A DNA stretch of 64,000 nucleotides, taken from NCBI GenBank assembly GCA_028689735.1, contig JAQVCP010000008.1, positions 1 to 64,000 of the forward strand. Direction: 5' to 3'. The position numbers and the translations under genes were made by a program. Positions 1 through 9,186 of this stretch are shown piece by piece (position 1 is the stretch's first letter; every line of letters begins with the position of its first letter). The notes under the pieces were generated by a model. The model made no database searches. It worked only from the letters and a program-made list of their open reading frames with translations, and was not told the origin of the DNA. Origin of the DNA: Hespellia sp. (GTDB lineage: Bacteria; Bacillota; Clostridia; Lachnospirales; Lachnospiraceae).

Positions 1-120
1 TTAACAGGGTGGGTCAATTCACAGTGTAAAAAACAGAAATAACAAAAAAATCTGATCCACCGATTTCAAAACTAGGGTGGGTCAGATTTAAACGAAAAAG
101 TGGGTCAATTTTACTTGACA
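1..120 (-). mobile_element. Terminal segment of an IS21-like insertion sequence
   Basis: Read on the minus strand the segment begins TGTCAAG at position 120 and then carries spaced copies of a TTGACCCAC/CTGACCCAC motif (near 101-109, 76-84 and 9-17, with a diverged copy near 51-58). A TG-start terminus with several internal copies of the terminal motif is characteristic of IS21-family ends. The transposase genes (istAB) would lie left of the window and are not visible, so the family call is an inference. The last base, 120, directly abuts one of the 44-bp repeats that flank the Hachiman island, so the element probably inserted there. Confidence 0.55.
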
Positions 121-121
121 A

Positions 122-165
122 TCAACACAACCCTCTGACATTTTAAGCGATTGATTTGTTTCCAC
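122..165. repeat. Left copy of island-flanking imperfect direct repeat
   Basis: The core CAACCCTCTG, then TTTT, GATTGAT, TGTT and CCAC, aligns with 4727-4769 with one 1-bp gap and a few mismatches. On the minus strand both copies can be read as the tail of a small peptide sharing the pattern S-V-x-T-x-Q-S-(L/I)-K. The copy lies just inside the IS21-like end. It could be an attachment-site half or the duplicated tail of a lost small gene. Confidence 0.6.
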
Positions 166-427
<262 letters not shown>

Positions 428-2644
428 CTATATGCACTGTTCTAGTCGTTCCCTTTCGTATGGTAACAAGAATCCTTTCAATTCATCACGATTCCTCCTT
501 ATAAAATCGACAACCTGATCCTCAGATAAATTGGCCGAAATAATTTTTTCCAATCTCCGCACAGCATTACTAGGTATTCCGAACTCAACTAGAATAGATA
601 AGTTTTCACGAATAAAATCATTTTCTAACTGCTGTACAAAAAAACTATATGATCCCGGCTTAATGTTCTTCTTTTCACATATCAAACGTTGAATACTGTC
701 TACCACTCTAAACGCCTTCGGCACAGTAAATTGAAACCAGTGTCTATAAATATGAAACGCTGTTTCTATCGCTTCATCGTAATATTTTGTTTTTCTCTCA
801 TCGCTTAAAACTTTTACGTTCTTAATTCTGCTATTATAAATGTCATTAACGATATCAATAATATTCTTTTTAGTCCTATACATATTTAAATATCTTGCAA
901 GTTGTTTTACTGAAAACACTCCTCTTTTGTCATTGAAGTTAAAAAGATTATTTTCTGCAACCTCTAGAACATAGCACATCTGATCCCATGTCGGCAATTG
1001 ACTCCATTGAATACTCGACAATGTACTACTTGTTTTCAAATCTCTCACTAATTTATTATAAATCTTAATCTGACCATTTATAGAAACGCCATTCTGCTTA
1101 ATAATATTTAACAAATCAGCTGGGAGTGTATTAATCTGCTCATAACGACTCATAACTTCTTGCTTTACATCATCTTTTTTAATATTAATAAGTATTTCAT
1201 TAGTCAATATATCTGGATTCTGCTCATAAAACGGAATATCTATTACAACAGACTCCCTCTCCGGAACATGGCAGAAATTAAATACTCTTCCCACATAGTG
1301 TTCCATCATTCTTCCAGAGCGTCCCTTAATGTTACTATAATCGAAAAAATCTATTTCATTCCCTCCTTTCTTTTCATCAAACAAAATTACATTCTTAGCA
1401 CTCGTATTGACACCTTCAATTATTGTAGATGTACAAAAAATACAGTTTAGCCGACCTTCGTTAAAATATTTAATAATTGAAGCTCCAATGTGCTTTTGCA
1501 GAGACCCATCATGTATTGCTAATCCATACTGCAATTCCTTAGACAAACTCCATTCTGGTGAAACATTTTTATTAATCCAGTCTACCAAGGGCAATTGTTC
1601 GTTCTTTTGTTTTCTCATCCTTTGCAAATATTCTAAATATACTTTTGCAATACGTCTAGCCCTTGCAGGAGTGGAACAATAAATAAGCGTTTGCTCATTT
1701 TCCAAGTCGCTTAGTGTTTTACATAATATTTCCATTTTTTCTTTGTCTATCTGCTTCGTGCTTTTGCTCCAATCTATTAAATAACTCTTATCTATCACAT
1801 TGCAGTCTACTAAAGAAAAATCCGACTTATAAAATACTGCATCATATTTTTCTGCAAAGCCTTCTGTTATGCCATCAATGTTTGGTCCTAAAAAATAAAA
1901 TCTGGGATGAAATTTATTTACTACTTTTAAAAAAGCATTATTTAAGGTATCTGCCCTATCATCCTTTCTTCTAAGACTTAATTTATAAAATTCGTCTATG
2001 ATAAGAAAATCTATTTTCGGCAAATCCTCATACTCCATTACCCGTTCTGCTGTTAATAAAAAAAGATTTCTCCCGTCTTCAGAATATGGTTGTGATGTTC
2101 GAACTATAATTTTATAATCATCAGAATATTTTTTCAACTTTAATCGGGTTTCATCTAATAACGCCAATGTTGGTTGTATTATAATTATATTTATATATTT
2201 TTTTGAAGCTACAATTTCTTCTATCAGTAAGCTTTTCCCAAAACTTGTTGGTGCACTAGCAATTACATTTTTCCCCGCTATAAGATAATTTGAAATTTTC
2301 TTTTGCTCCTTATGTAGGTATGTGGTTTCTAAAAAATCCGATTGAAAATAACTCATTCGTACATCATCTGCAAAAGACATATTTTTCAAATCAGAACTAT
2401 TTTTTTGAATATACGGATAAAATCCTAATGTTTCAATTAAATCCGCCCACACTTCATATAAATTGTTATCGACTTTCACCCAATTATTCAAGATATGTAT
2501 TACTATCTTTCTTGCAGATAATTCTGCTTCTGCAGAATGTTGTGACAATAATTGTGTGCAGTATGAAACAACTTTAAAACTCTGTTCAATAGAAATTTTT
2601 TCTACATTTTCAATCTCTAATACAATCTCTGTTGTCCTATCCAT
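428..2644 (-). CDS. hamB: HamB, helicase of a Hachiman anti-phage system
   Basis: A 738-residue superfamily-2 helicase of the Ski2/Brr2-like type. Visible motifs are Walker A APTSFGKS (131-138), a Walker B variant IIDEFY (215-220, DEFY replacing DEAH/DECH), FLGPN (251-255), EGVN (410-413) and motif VI KGRSGRM (440-446). The C-terminal third is helical and unassigned. The ATG follows the hamA stop by 8 bases, with its GAGGTG ribosome-binding site overlapping that stop codon, so translation is probably coupled. In described Hachiman systems HamB is the DNA-scanning helicase partner of the HamA nuclease. The assignment rests on this pairing plus the motifs. The gene is much more AT-rich than the core genes to the right, consistent with horizontal transfer. 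Confidence 0.88.
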   Translation of the reverse strand: MDRTTEIVLEIENVEKISIEQSFKVVSYCTQLLSQHSAEAELSARKIVIHILNNWVKVDNNLYEVWADLIETLGFYPYIQKNSSDLKNMSFADDVRMSYFQSDFLETTYLHKEQKKISNYLIAGKNVIASAPTSFGKSLLIEEIVASKKYINIIIIQPTLALLDETRLKLKKYSDDYKIIVRTSQPYSEDGRNLFLLTAERVMEYEDLPKIDFLIIDEFYKLSLRRKDDRADTLNNAFLKVVNKFHPRFYFLGPNIDGITEGFAEKYDAVFYKSDFSLVDCNVIDKSYLIDWSKSTKQIDKEKMEILCKTLSDLENEQTLIYCSTPARARRIAKVYLEYLQRMRKQKNEQLPLVDWINKNVSPEWSLSKELQYGLAIHDGSLQKHIGASIIKYFNEGRLNCIFCTSTIIEGVNTSAKNVILFDEKKGGNEIDFFDYSNIKGRSGRMMEHYVGRVFNFCHVPERESVVIDIPFYEQNPDILTNEILINIKKDDVKQEVMSRYEQINTLPADLLNIIKQNGVSINGQIKIYNKLVRDLKTSSTLSSIQWSQLPTWDQMCYVLEVAENNLFNFNDKRGVFSVKQLARYLNMYRTKKNIIDIVNDIYNSRIKNVKVLSDERKTKYYDEAIETAFHIYRHWFQFTVPKAFRVVDSIQRLICEKKNIKPGSYSFFVQQLENDFIRENLSILVEFGIPSNAVRRLEKIISANLSEDQVVDFIRRNRDELKGFLLPYERERLEQCI

Positions 2645-2652
2645 ACTTCACC

Positions 2653-3591
2653 TCAGATATTTTGCATATGCCAAAGACGTTTATGCAAATTAATGACCAG
2701 TTCATTTTTGTCATTTACAGGAAATAACATTAGTATTATATTAACTCTGTCTTTTAACGGCATTTTGTTCTGTTTATCAAAATACTCTTTTAACTCTCTG
2801 ACATTTAAATCATGGTAGGCTATTGCATTAGGATCATTCATATCAGAAAATTTTTTGTAGATGTCATTCGAATAAGTACAAAGCATTGGTATGTTTATTA
2901 TACTTAGTTTATCACTTAGCTTTGCACAATTCGTTATTGTATCAATCCATTCCTCTCTACCAGGTATGGAATTATTATCCAAATTTTTTTTAATTATTAA
3001 AAACTGATCATTTAAGTAGTCTGTATTAATATGCTCATTTAAATCTTTTACTAGTGCTTTTATTCCCTCTTTACTATCATCATATAGCTTACTTTCACCA
3101 AGCCATAAAATTTTTTCATTCGCAGTAATGTGTACCGCATCAAACCCATGAGCAGGTACATTTGAACTATCCTTGAAGTATACTTTTGATATTAATGGTA
3201 TTGTGTGTTTAAATTCTCTTAATATCAAATGCAGTAGTAATTCACCAAATTCTCCTCTTTTAGCTGTACTAGACTCTTTTAATTCATTGTATGCATTAAT
3301 ATCTTTATCCACACACCATTGTTTCATTAATCGAAAATCCTTGATTTTATAAATACAATGAGCCGATTCTCTTATTTTTTCAACAATATCATTTTGAGGA
3401 ATTTTAGGATCTTCATACTGTGCAAAAACATATTCTGGAATTGTATTGCAAATAGCTTTTGTAAAACCATCCAAACAATATTTAGGATTTCCATTGTCAT
3501 CGATATCCATGTCTACTAAAAAACTATTCACATCTTCTTCATCAATTCTAAGTAATATTACATTCTTTTTATCGAAAATTCTATTCCCCAT
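2653..3591 (-). CDS. hamA: HamA (DUF1837), effector nuclease of a Hachiman system
   Basis: A 312-residue DUF1837 protein. The core looks like a PD-(D/E)XK nuclease: RGEFGELL (112-119), GFDAVH (149-154, catalytic Asp151) and WLGESK (163-168, E-x-K). All expected catalytic residues are present, so it is probably active. In known Hachiman systems HamA degrades DNA once released or activated by HamB. The start has an AAGGGA ribosome-binding site about 10 bases upstream. The gene lies 49 bases behind the recombinase gene with no visible terminator between, so recombinase, hamA and hamB may share one transcript. Base composition is very AT-rich. The family call is confident; whether this copy defends its host is inferred. 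Confidence 0.9.
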   Translation of the reverse strand: MGNRIFDKKNVILLRIDEEDVNSFLVDMDIDDNGNPKYCLDGFTKAICNTIPEYVFAQYEDPKIPQNDIVEKIRESAHCIYKIKDFRLMKQWCVDKDINAYNELKESSTAKRGEFGELLLHLILREFKHTIPLISKVYFKDSSNVPAHGFDAVHITANEKILWLGESKLYDDSKEGIKALVKDLNEHINTDYLNDQFLIIKKNLDNNSIPGREEWIDTITNCAKLSDKLSIINIPMLCTYSNDIYKKFSDMNDPNAIAYHDLNVRELKEYFDKQNKMPLKDRVNIILMLFPVNDKNELVINLHKRLWHMQNI

Positions 3592-3640
3592 TTAAATACC
3601 GTCCCTTCAAAAGTTCTTTACTTAATGTAACTACTACGCA

Positions 3641-4588
3641 TCATTTTTCAATATCATTTAGCCTACCTTTCCTCTTTGCACTATACTTTTCATTTTTCCT
3701 CTTACTACCATTTTCCCCATCTGTCATATTACTCCGCCTTGCTTTCTCAATTTGCACCGCCTCAAATGTTTCCTTTGATATAATCGCCGGATTGTTATCT
3801 GATGACAAATACTGTGTTTCATTTTCCCTGGATTTCAAAAGGCGAACATCACCTGTATACTTCTCATTGCTCAGCATAACATCAATCGTTCTTTTACACC
3901 ACTTCTCTTTTCCAGTTGGCGAAAGGATTTTTCTCTTCTCTAATTCCTTTATAATGCCCAACACACTGCACCCTTGAAGATACAAATCAAATATCAACTT
4001 TACATTCTCTGCTGTTTTCTCATCAAGAACCAAACTGCCATCTACATTATTCTTATATCCATAGCATTTTCTATCATATAGCTTTGACTTTCCAGACGCT
4101 GCTCCTTGCTTGATTCCCCATTTAATATTTTCGCTGCGGGATTCATTCTCTGCCTGTGCAAGCGATTCAATAATAGAAATCATCAAGTCACTGTCTGTAT
4201 TTGCAGTGTCCAATTCTTCCTGCTCAAATATTGCACGAACCCCTAATACTTTAAGTTGATTGAGCGCATCTAAAATCTCAACGGTGTCTCTTCCGAATCT
4301 GCTAATACTTTTCGTTATGACTATATCCAACTTCTTATTATTGCAGTCATCAATCATCCGATTAAATTCCTTGCGTGAAGAACCAGTTTTACTTGTTGCG
4401 ATATCCATATAAACATCTGCTAAAAGCCATTGAGGTGTAGCAGCTATAATTCTCGTCAAATGTGATACTTGAGTTGTCAAGCTTTGTAATTGTTCTGTGC
4501 TATTTGTGCTGACACGGCTATATATGCCAACACGCTTTTCTCGTTTTGGCATTGGAGGTATGAAATGTATTTTTGAATTTTCCTGCAT
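3641..4588 (-). CDS. Serine recombinase, short form lacking the usual C-terminal region
   Basis: A 315-residue site-specific recombinase. The resolvase catalytic domain spans about 18-165, with the nucleophile Ser27 in YSRVS and conserved ITKSISRFGRD (about 96-106). The recombinase domain (about 175-285) follows and the protein ends in a Lys/Arg-rich tail. Large serine integrases are usually 450-600 residues with a zinc ribbon and coiled coil; these are absent, and no continuation is visible in other frames after the stop. It may be a 3'-truncated integrase or a natural short form. The ATG has a GGGAGGG ribosome-binding site. Together with the flanking repeats and the rlmD-adjacent position it points to the vehicle that brought hamAB here. 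Confidence 0.85.
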   Translation of the reverse strand: MQENSKIHFIPPMPKREKRVGIYSRVSTNSTEQLQSLTTQVSHLTRIIAATPQWLLADVYMDIATSKTGSSRKEFNRMIDDCNNKKLDIVITKSISRFGRDTVEILDALNQLKVLGVRAIFEQEELDTANTDSDLMISIIESLAQAENESRSENIKWGIKQGAASGKSKLYDRKCYGYKNNVDGSLVLDEKTAENVKLIFDLYLQGCSVLGIIKELEKRKILSPTGKEKWCKRTIDVMLSNEKYTGDVRLLKSRENETQYLSSDNNPAIISKETFEAVQIEKARRSNMTDGENGSKRKNEKYSAKRKGRLNDIEK

Positions 4589-4726
4589 TTATATCCCTCC
4601 CGTTCTTGCCTAATCATCAATCAGTGGTTTTCATCGAATGGTAATTATCCTATTTCAATCATATCATCAACTCAACCTGTTCACAATAACAATCTTATCT
4701 CCACAACCCTATCCGTTTTCATCCTG

Positions 4727-4769
4727 TCAACTCAACCCTCTGTCTTTTTATGGATTGATATGTTCCCAC
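4727..4769. repeat. Right copy of island-flanking imperfect direct repeat
   Basis: The core TCAACTCAACCCTCTG matches TCAACACAACCCTCTG at 122-137 and similarity continues to CCAC at 4769. It lies between the recombinase start and the 3' end of rlmD, so the two copies bracket the recombinase-hamA-hamB block by about 4.6 kb. Shorter related CAACTCAACC and ACAACCCT sequences lie nearby at about 4669-4709. Confidence 0.6.
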
Positions 4770-4852
4770 AGAGAATTTCCTTCTGTTTTATGACGAGCAA
4801 AGTTTTAACCTCAAATCACAGAAACCCCTTTATTTCAAATCTAATCAGCCTG

Positions 4853-6223
4853 CTACTTCGCCACCCTTGTAATCAACACGATACACTCGCAATGCACGGT
4901 ATTCGGAAACTGGTCAATCGCAACGCTCCGCTTCACCTCATACCCCCGCGCCTGAAGTACTTCTAAATCACGCACCAGACTGGTGGGCTTACAGCTGATA
5001 TACACCAACGTATCCACTCCAAAGGCAATAATCTTCTCCAATGCTTTCGGATGGATTCCATCTCTCGGAGGATCCAGCACAATCAGATCCGGAACCTCCT
5101 GCAAATCGTCAATCACCTTCAGCACATCCCCCGCATGGAAATAACAGTTATCCAGTCCATTGAGCTTCGCGTTCTCTCCCGCTGCCTTGACCGCTTCCTC
5201 GACAATTTCCACTCCGACTACTCTCGATGCCACCGGCGCAACCATCTGCGCAATTGTTCCAGTTCCGCTGTATAAATCGAAGATGACTTTATCCTTCGTA
5301 TCCCCGATAAATTCCCGGGCCGTCTCATAGAGCACTTCCGCACCAAGGGAATTGGTCTGGAAAAAGGAAAACGGAGAAATTTTAAATGTCAATCCCAACA
5401 GTTCTTCAAAAAAATAGTCTTCCCCATAAAGAATCTCTGTTCCCTCATCCTTAATCGTATCCGCCACACCATCATTGAAGGTATGCAGAATTCCCTTAAT
5501 TGTTCCTTTTAATTCCAGTGAAAGCAGCGCATCCTTCCACTCTTCGGCATGGATATCACCCTCGCTCGTGGTAATAAGATCCACCAGAATCTCCCCGGTT
5601 TTCTGACCTTTTCGCACCAGCAGATGACGCAGAGTTCCTGTATGCTTCATTCGGTGATAATAAGTAATCGGCAGCTCCTGGTAAAATGCAAGCGTCGCCG
5701 TTAAAATTTTGCGATAATCTTCATCCACAATCTGGCAATTTCCTACATTGACAATGTCGTGAAAACTTCCCCGCTTATGCATTCCAAGTGAAAGTGGTCC
5801 GTCCTTGTATTCATCTCCAAACGTAAACTCCATCTTGTTGCGGTATCCAAACTGTTCCGGACTTCCTTTAATTCCTTCAAAATGTGGCTCTTCCACCACG
5901 CCTTCTAACAGATCACGCACCTGCTTTTCCTTAATCTTCAATTGTTCCTCATACGGAAGGCTCAGATAAGTACATCCCCCACAGCTTCCAAATTCCGGAC
6001 AGGGAGATTCCACTTCAAGTGGAGACTTCTCAAGAGTCTCCAGAAGACGACCTTCTGCCCGTTCTTTTCTAATCTTATTCACGGAGAATCTTACTTTTTG
6101 TCCTGGAATTGCATTTTTCACCAGCACATATCGTTCTTCTCCTTCCAGATAGATCTTCCCCTTATTAGGGAAATCCACCTTTGCTATCATACCTTCCAAC
6201 ACTTGTCCTTTTTTCACATTCAT
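4853..6223 (-). CDS. rlmD: 23S rRNA (uracil-C5)-methyltransferase, RlmD/RumA type
   Basis: A 456-residue SAM-dependent RNA m5U methyltransferase of the TrmA/RumA family. An N-terminal TRAM domain (about 1-60) is followed by the Fe-S cysteines C75, C81 and C84 in CPEFGSCGGC, with a fourth Cys near 157 (VGNCQIV). The SAM site has FDLYSGTGTI, motif IV is LDPPRDG and the catalytic nucleophile is Cys411 (YISCKP). Length is normal and the gene is intact. Homologues of this gene in streptococci are known insertion targets for integrative elements, and here the accessory island begins just past its stop. RlmD and its paralogue RlmCD cannot be separated by sequence reading alone. Confidence 0.9.
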   Translation of the reverse strand: MNVKKGQVLEGMIAKVDFPNKGKIYLEGEERYVLVKNAIPGQKVRFSVNKIRKERAEGRLLETLEKSPLEVESPCPEFGSCGGCTYLSLPYEEQLKIKEKQVRDLLEGVVEEPHFEGIKGSPEQFGYRNKMEFTFGDEYKDGPLSLGMHKRGSFHDIVNVGNCQIVDEDYRKILTATLAFYQELPITYYHRMKHTGTLRHLLVRKGQKTGEILVDLITTSEGDIHAEEWKDALLSLELKGTIKGILHTFNDGVADTIKDEGTEILYGEDYFFEELLGLTFKISPFSFFQTNSLGAEVLYETAREFIGDTKDKVIFDLYSGTGTIAQMVAPVASRVVGVEIVEEAVKAAGENAKLNGLDNCYFHAGDVLKVIDDLQEVPDLIVLDPPRDGIHPKALEKIIAFGVDTLVYISCKPTSLVRDLEVLQARGYEVKRSVAIDQFPNTVHCECIVLITRVAK

Positions 6224-6276
6224 TTCCTCTTCTATTTTATATTTTCAGTGAATTTGTAAGATTTCACACAATATAG

Positions 6277-6309
6277 AAAAAGAACGGAGTCACTTAGATT
6301 CCGTTCCTT
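6277..6309 (-). terminator. Rho-independent terminator downstream of the small membrane protein gene
   Basis: The arms are AAGAACGGA (6280-6288) and TCCGTTCCTT (6300-6309). Read on the minus strand the stem is followed by TTTTTC. It separates the 6338-6577 gene from rlmD, suggesting rlmD has its own promoter. Confidence 0.75.
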
Positions 6310-6337
6310 AACTTTTCCTTATGAACTTGTGCTCTAC

Positions 6338-6577
6338 TTACACTTCATCATCATCGTTGAAGTAATCATCGAAGTCATCATCGAAATCCTCTTCAAAATC
6401 TTCAAGATAATCCGGTGTAAAGAAGCAATATACTGCATATGCGATACCAGCAACTGCAGCTACAGCACCAATAATTGCCAAAACCCACAATACACAATTC
6501 TTATTCTTCTCCGCTTCCTTCTTGTGAATTAAGTCGTTCAGTCTTGTCTCAGCAATCAACTCTTCTACTTTGCTCAT
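6338..6577 (-). CDS. Small single-pass membrane protein with acidic tail (DUF4366-like)
   Basis: A 79-residue protein starting MSKVEEL. It has a short charged N-terminal helix, one transmembrane segment (about 28-50: CVLWVLAIIGAVAAVAGIAY) and a strongly acidic Asp/Glu/Phe/Tyr-rich tail. The pattern resembles small Firmicute proteins annotated DUF4366; that name comes from general resemblance only. An in-frame GTG nine bases upstream (6586), preceded by GGAGG, is an alternative start. It sits 93 bases after pcrA and may be cotranscribed with it. Function is unknown. Confidence 0.75.
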   Translation of the reverse strand: MSKVEELIAETRLNDLIHKKEAEKNKNCVLWVLAIIGAVAAVAGIAYAVYCFFTPDYLEDFEEDFDDDFDDYFNDDDEV

Positions 6578-6670
6578 TCTGTCCACGTCCTTTCTACCTC
6601 CTGCCTCTAGCCAATGTCTTTATCTGCTCCCATTATAACACTATCATTTTCAGAATACCACTAAATTATG

Positions 6671-8893
6671 CTAAACTTTTGTTAATTTCGCAAATGATGC
6701 GAACATCTTTTTTGTGCCTGCCTGATCAAACTGAACAGTCACTTCATAATCTCTTCCACCTGATGTAATCTGGGTCACCATTCCGTCTCCGAACTTCATG
6801 TGACGGACCCGGTCTCCAACATCATAGGATAGACTAGCCCCCTTTGAAACCGTGAACTGCTGTGTAGGCTTTGCTGAAAATGCTTTGGTCCGAAAAGATG
6901 CTTTCGCCTGCCGATATGCCTGCTGGGTGGGAATCTCCGGTTTTTCATCCTCTATCAGTTGTCCGGAGGTCAAAAGATTCATCGGAATCTCTTTCAGAAA
7001 TCTTGACATCTTATTATATTGTGTCTCTCCGCGAATCATGCGTCTTCTTGCAAATGTCATGGTTAGATTTTCTCTTGCCCTTGTAATTCCCACATAGCAA
7101 AGTCTCCGCTCTTCCTCAACTTCTTCAGGGTCATCTGCCATGATTGTCATATAGCTGGGGAAGATTCCATCCTCCATCCCGGCAAGATATACATGAGGAA
7201 ATTCCAGTCCTTTCGCACTGTGCAGTGTCATGAGCACCACATAATCGGAGGTTTCATCCAGATTATCGATATCGGCAACCAACGCCACCTCCTCCAAAAA
7301 TCCGCTCAGAGTCGGCGGTTCTTCCTCACATCCGTCCTCATAAGCCACAATCTTACTCATCAATTCATCAATATTTTCAATACGCGCCTGGGCTTCTTCA
7401 TTGCTCTCCGCCTCCAGCAACTCTACATATCCGGTCTTATCAATAATTTCCTTCATCAGATCCGAAATGCTGACCGAATCTACAAGTCCTTTAAAATATT
7501 CGATCAAAGCTACAAAGGACTCCAACTTCGCCGCTCCCCGTCCGATACCTGGAATAAGATCCAGACCACCAAGTGCCTCATAAAATCCCAGTTCTCTCTG
7601 CTGTGCTGATTCCTGCACACGGTTGATGGTCGTAAGTCCGATCCCGCGCTTTGGAACGTTGATGATTCTCCGCACTGCGAGATCGTCCTGTCCATTATCT
7701 ATAGTTTTCAAATATGCCAGCAAGTCTTTGATTTCACGTCTTGCATAGAAATTGACACCGCCGATAATCTTATACGGTACATTTGCGGCAACGAACTTTT
7801 CTTCAAACAGACGGGACTGTGCGTTGGTCCGGTACAAAATTGCATGGTCATTGTAACTTGCAATCCCTTCTCTAACATGTTCCCTGATGTCCCCCACGAT
7901 AAACTCCGCCTCATCATAACCAGTATCGAACTGGCAGAGCTTAATTTTATCGCCTTCACCGTTATCCGTCCACAGCGTCTTATCCTTTCGCCCGACATTG
8001 TGACGAATCACTGCATTTGCCGCATCCAGAATGGTACTGGTGGACCGGTAGTTCTGCTCCAGCTTGATGACACGCGCATGCTCAAACTCTTTTTCAAAAT
8101 TCAGGATATTGCGAATGTTCGCACCCCGGAATTTGTAAATGGACTGGTCATCATCCCCTACAACACAGAGGTTCTGGTATTTTGCAGCCAGCAGGCTAAC
8201 CAGCTTGAACTGCACCGTATTGGTATCCTGATACTCGTCCACCATAATATAGCGGAATCTTTCCTGATAGTAGTCCAGGACCTGAGGCTGTGTCTGGAAA
8301 AGCTGTACCGTCTTCAGCAGCAGATCATCAAAATCCAGGGCATTGTTGGCACGCAGCTGTTTCTCATATTCATGGTACACCTTTGCAATCTTCATCTTTG
8401 CAAAATCGCCCGCTGTATTCATCTCGTATTCGTCCGGCGTAATCATTTCATTTTTGGCAGAAGAAATGGCACTGATCAGGCTCCGCTCCTTATAGACCTT
8501 TGTGTCAATTCCACAAAGCTTGCAGACATCCTTAATCAGTGTCTTCTGATCGTCACTATCATAAATTGTAAAATTGTTCTCATAACCAATCAAATCTATG
8601 TATCTTCTGAGAATTCTTACACAGGTGGAGTGAAAGGTGCTGACCCAGATGCTCTCCGCACCGAATCCCACAAGCTGATCTACTCTCTCCCTCATCTCGC
8701 CCGCCGCCTTATTGGTAAATGTAATCGCCAGAATGTTCCAGGGATTGATTCCCTTTTCTTCTATTAAATAAACAATACGATGCGTCAGCACCCTTGTCTT
8801 GCCGGAGCCTGCCCCAGCAAGAATCAGCAGGGGACCATCCGTATGAAGGACTGCCTCCCTCTGTTCTGTATTCAATGTATCATAAATGCTCAT
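6671..8893 (-). CDS. pcrA: ATP-dependent 3'-5' DNA helicase PcrA
   Basis: A 740-residue UvrD/Rep superfamily-1 helicase, standard length for PcrA. Motifs in order are GAGSGKT (27-33, Walker A), VDEYQDTN (Walker B), GDDDQSIYKFRGA (III), YRST (IV), TLHSAKGLEFPHVY (V) and VGITRARE (VI). The C-terminal segment (about 690-740) is the Tudor-like domain (VGDRVRHMKFGDGMV) that binds RNA polymerase in PcrA. It unwinds DNA in repair and in resolving transcription-replication conflicts. The start has a GGAG ribosome-binding site. An inverted repeat (8911-8938) lies just upstream of the start codon. Confidence 0.95.
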   Translation of the reverse strand: MSIYDTLNTEQREAVLHTDGPLLILAGAGSGKTRVLTHRIVYLIEEKGINPWNILAITFTNKAAGEMRERVDQLVGFGAESIWVSTFHSTCVRILRRYIDLIGYENNFTIYDSDDQKTLIKDVCKLCGIDTKVYKERSLISAISSAKNEMITPDEYEMNTAGDFAKMKIAKVYHEYEKQLRANNALDFDDLLLKTVQLFQTQPQVLDYYQERFRYIMVDEYQDTNTVQFKLVSLLAAKYQNLCVVGDDDQSIYKFRGANIRNILNFEKEFEHARVIKLEQNYRSTSTILDAANAVIRHNVGRKDKTLWTDNGEGDKIKLCQFDTGYDEAEFIVGDIREHVREGIASYNDHAILYRTNAQSRLFEEKFVAANVPYKIIGGVNFYARREIKDLLAYLKTIDNGQDDLAVRRIINVPKRGIGLTTINRVQESAQQRELGFYEALGGLDLIPGIGRGAAKLESFVALIEYFKGLVDSVSISDLMKEIIDKTGYVELLEAESNEEAQARIENIDELMSKIVAYEDGCEEEPPTLSGFLEEVALVADIDNLDETSDYVVLMTLHSAKGLEFPHVYLAGMEDGIFPSYMTIMADDPEEVEEERRLCYVGITRARENLTMTFARRRMIRGETQYNKMSRFLKEIPMNLLTSGQLIEDEKPEIPTQQAYRQAKASFRTKAFSAKPTQQFTVSKGASLSYDVGDRVRHMKFGDGMVTQITSGGRDYEVTVQFDQAGTKKMFASFAKLTKV

Positions 8894-8910
8894 AACCTGC
8901 TCCTTATCAT

Positions 8911-9072
8911 ATCACGAATTAAAGTGTAAATTCGTGATCGTCATTCAGCGTTCGCAGTGCCGTTCGATTCCGCTTTGCTCCATCTCACTCGCGGGCTTGC
9001 GCCCTATCAGCAGGTAAAGGCAAGTATGTACTTATGTGCGAGCACAACGTAAATACTTGCCTTTACCCGCTG
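8911..9072. repeat. Intergenic palindromic repeat cluster upstream of pcrA
   Basis: This block fills most of the 346-bp gap between pcrA and the DUF1836 gene. Two clear inverted repeats are visible. ATCACGAATT (8911-8920) pairs with AATTCGTGAT (8929-8938). A 19-bp arm at 9008-9026 pairs with 9054-9072 with one mismatch (core GGTAAAGGCAAGTA / TACTTGCCTTTACC). A further GCAGTGCC/GGCACTGC pair frames the second hairpin. No coding potential is evident. The design suggests a dispersed intergenic repeat, though a second full copy is not in the window. Confidence 0.5.
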
Positions 9073-9186
9073 GCACTGCTCTTCGCTGTCGCGTACATTA
9101 TATCACATTCCCAATTGGCATAAAAGCATTTCTTGGCGGGATGAAAATTGGGAAACTGATTTTTTCAAAGACGTGGCAGGAAACAC

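Noticed and set aside
3592-3640. Frameshifted continuation of the recombinase C-terminus
   Set aside because: The 49-base gap before hamA contains several stops and no zinc-ribbon or coiled-coil coding in any frame.
7844-8767. Long open frame antisense to pcrA (307 codons)
   Set aside because: It lies wholly inside the confident pcrA gene and its product shows no family motif; a shadow of codon composition.
8949-8975. GTTCGATTCC resembling a tRNA T-loop
   Set aside because: The flanking bases do not form the 5-bp T stem and no acceptor or anticodon arms are present; it lies inside the palindromic repeat cluster.
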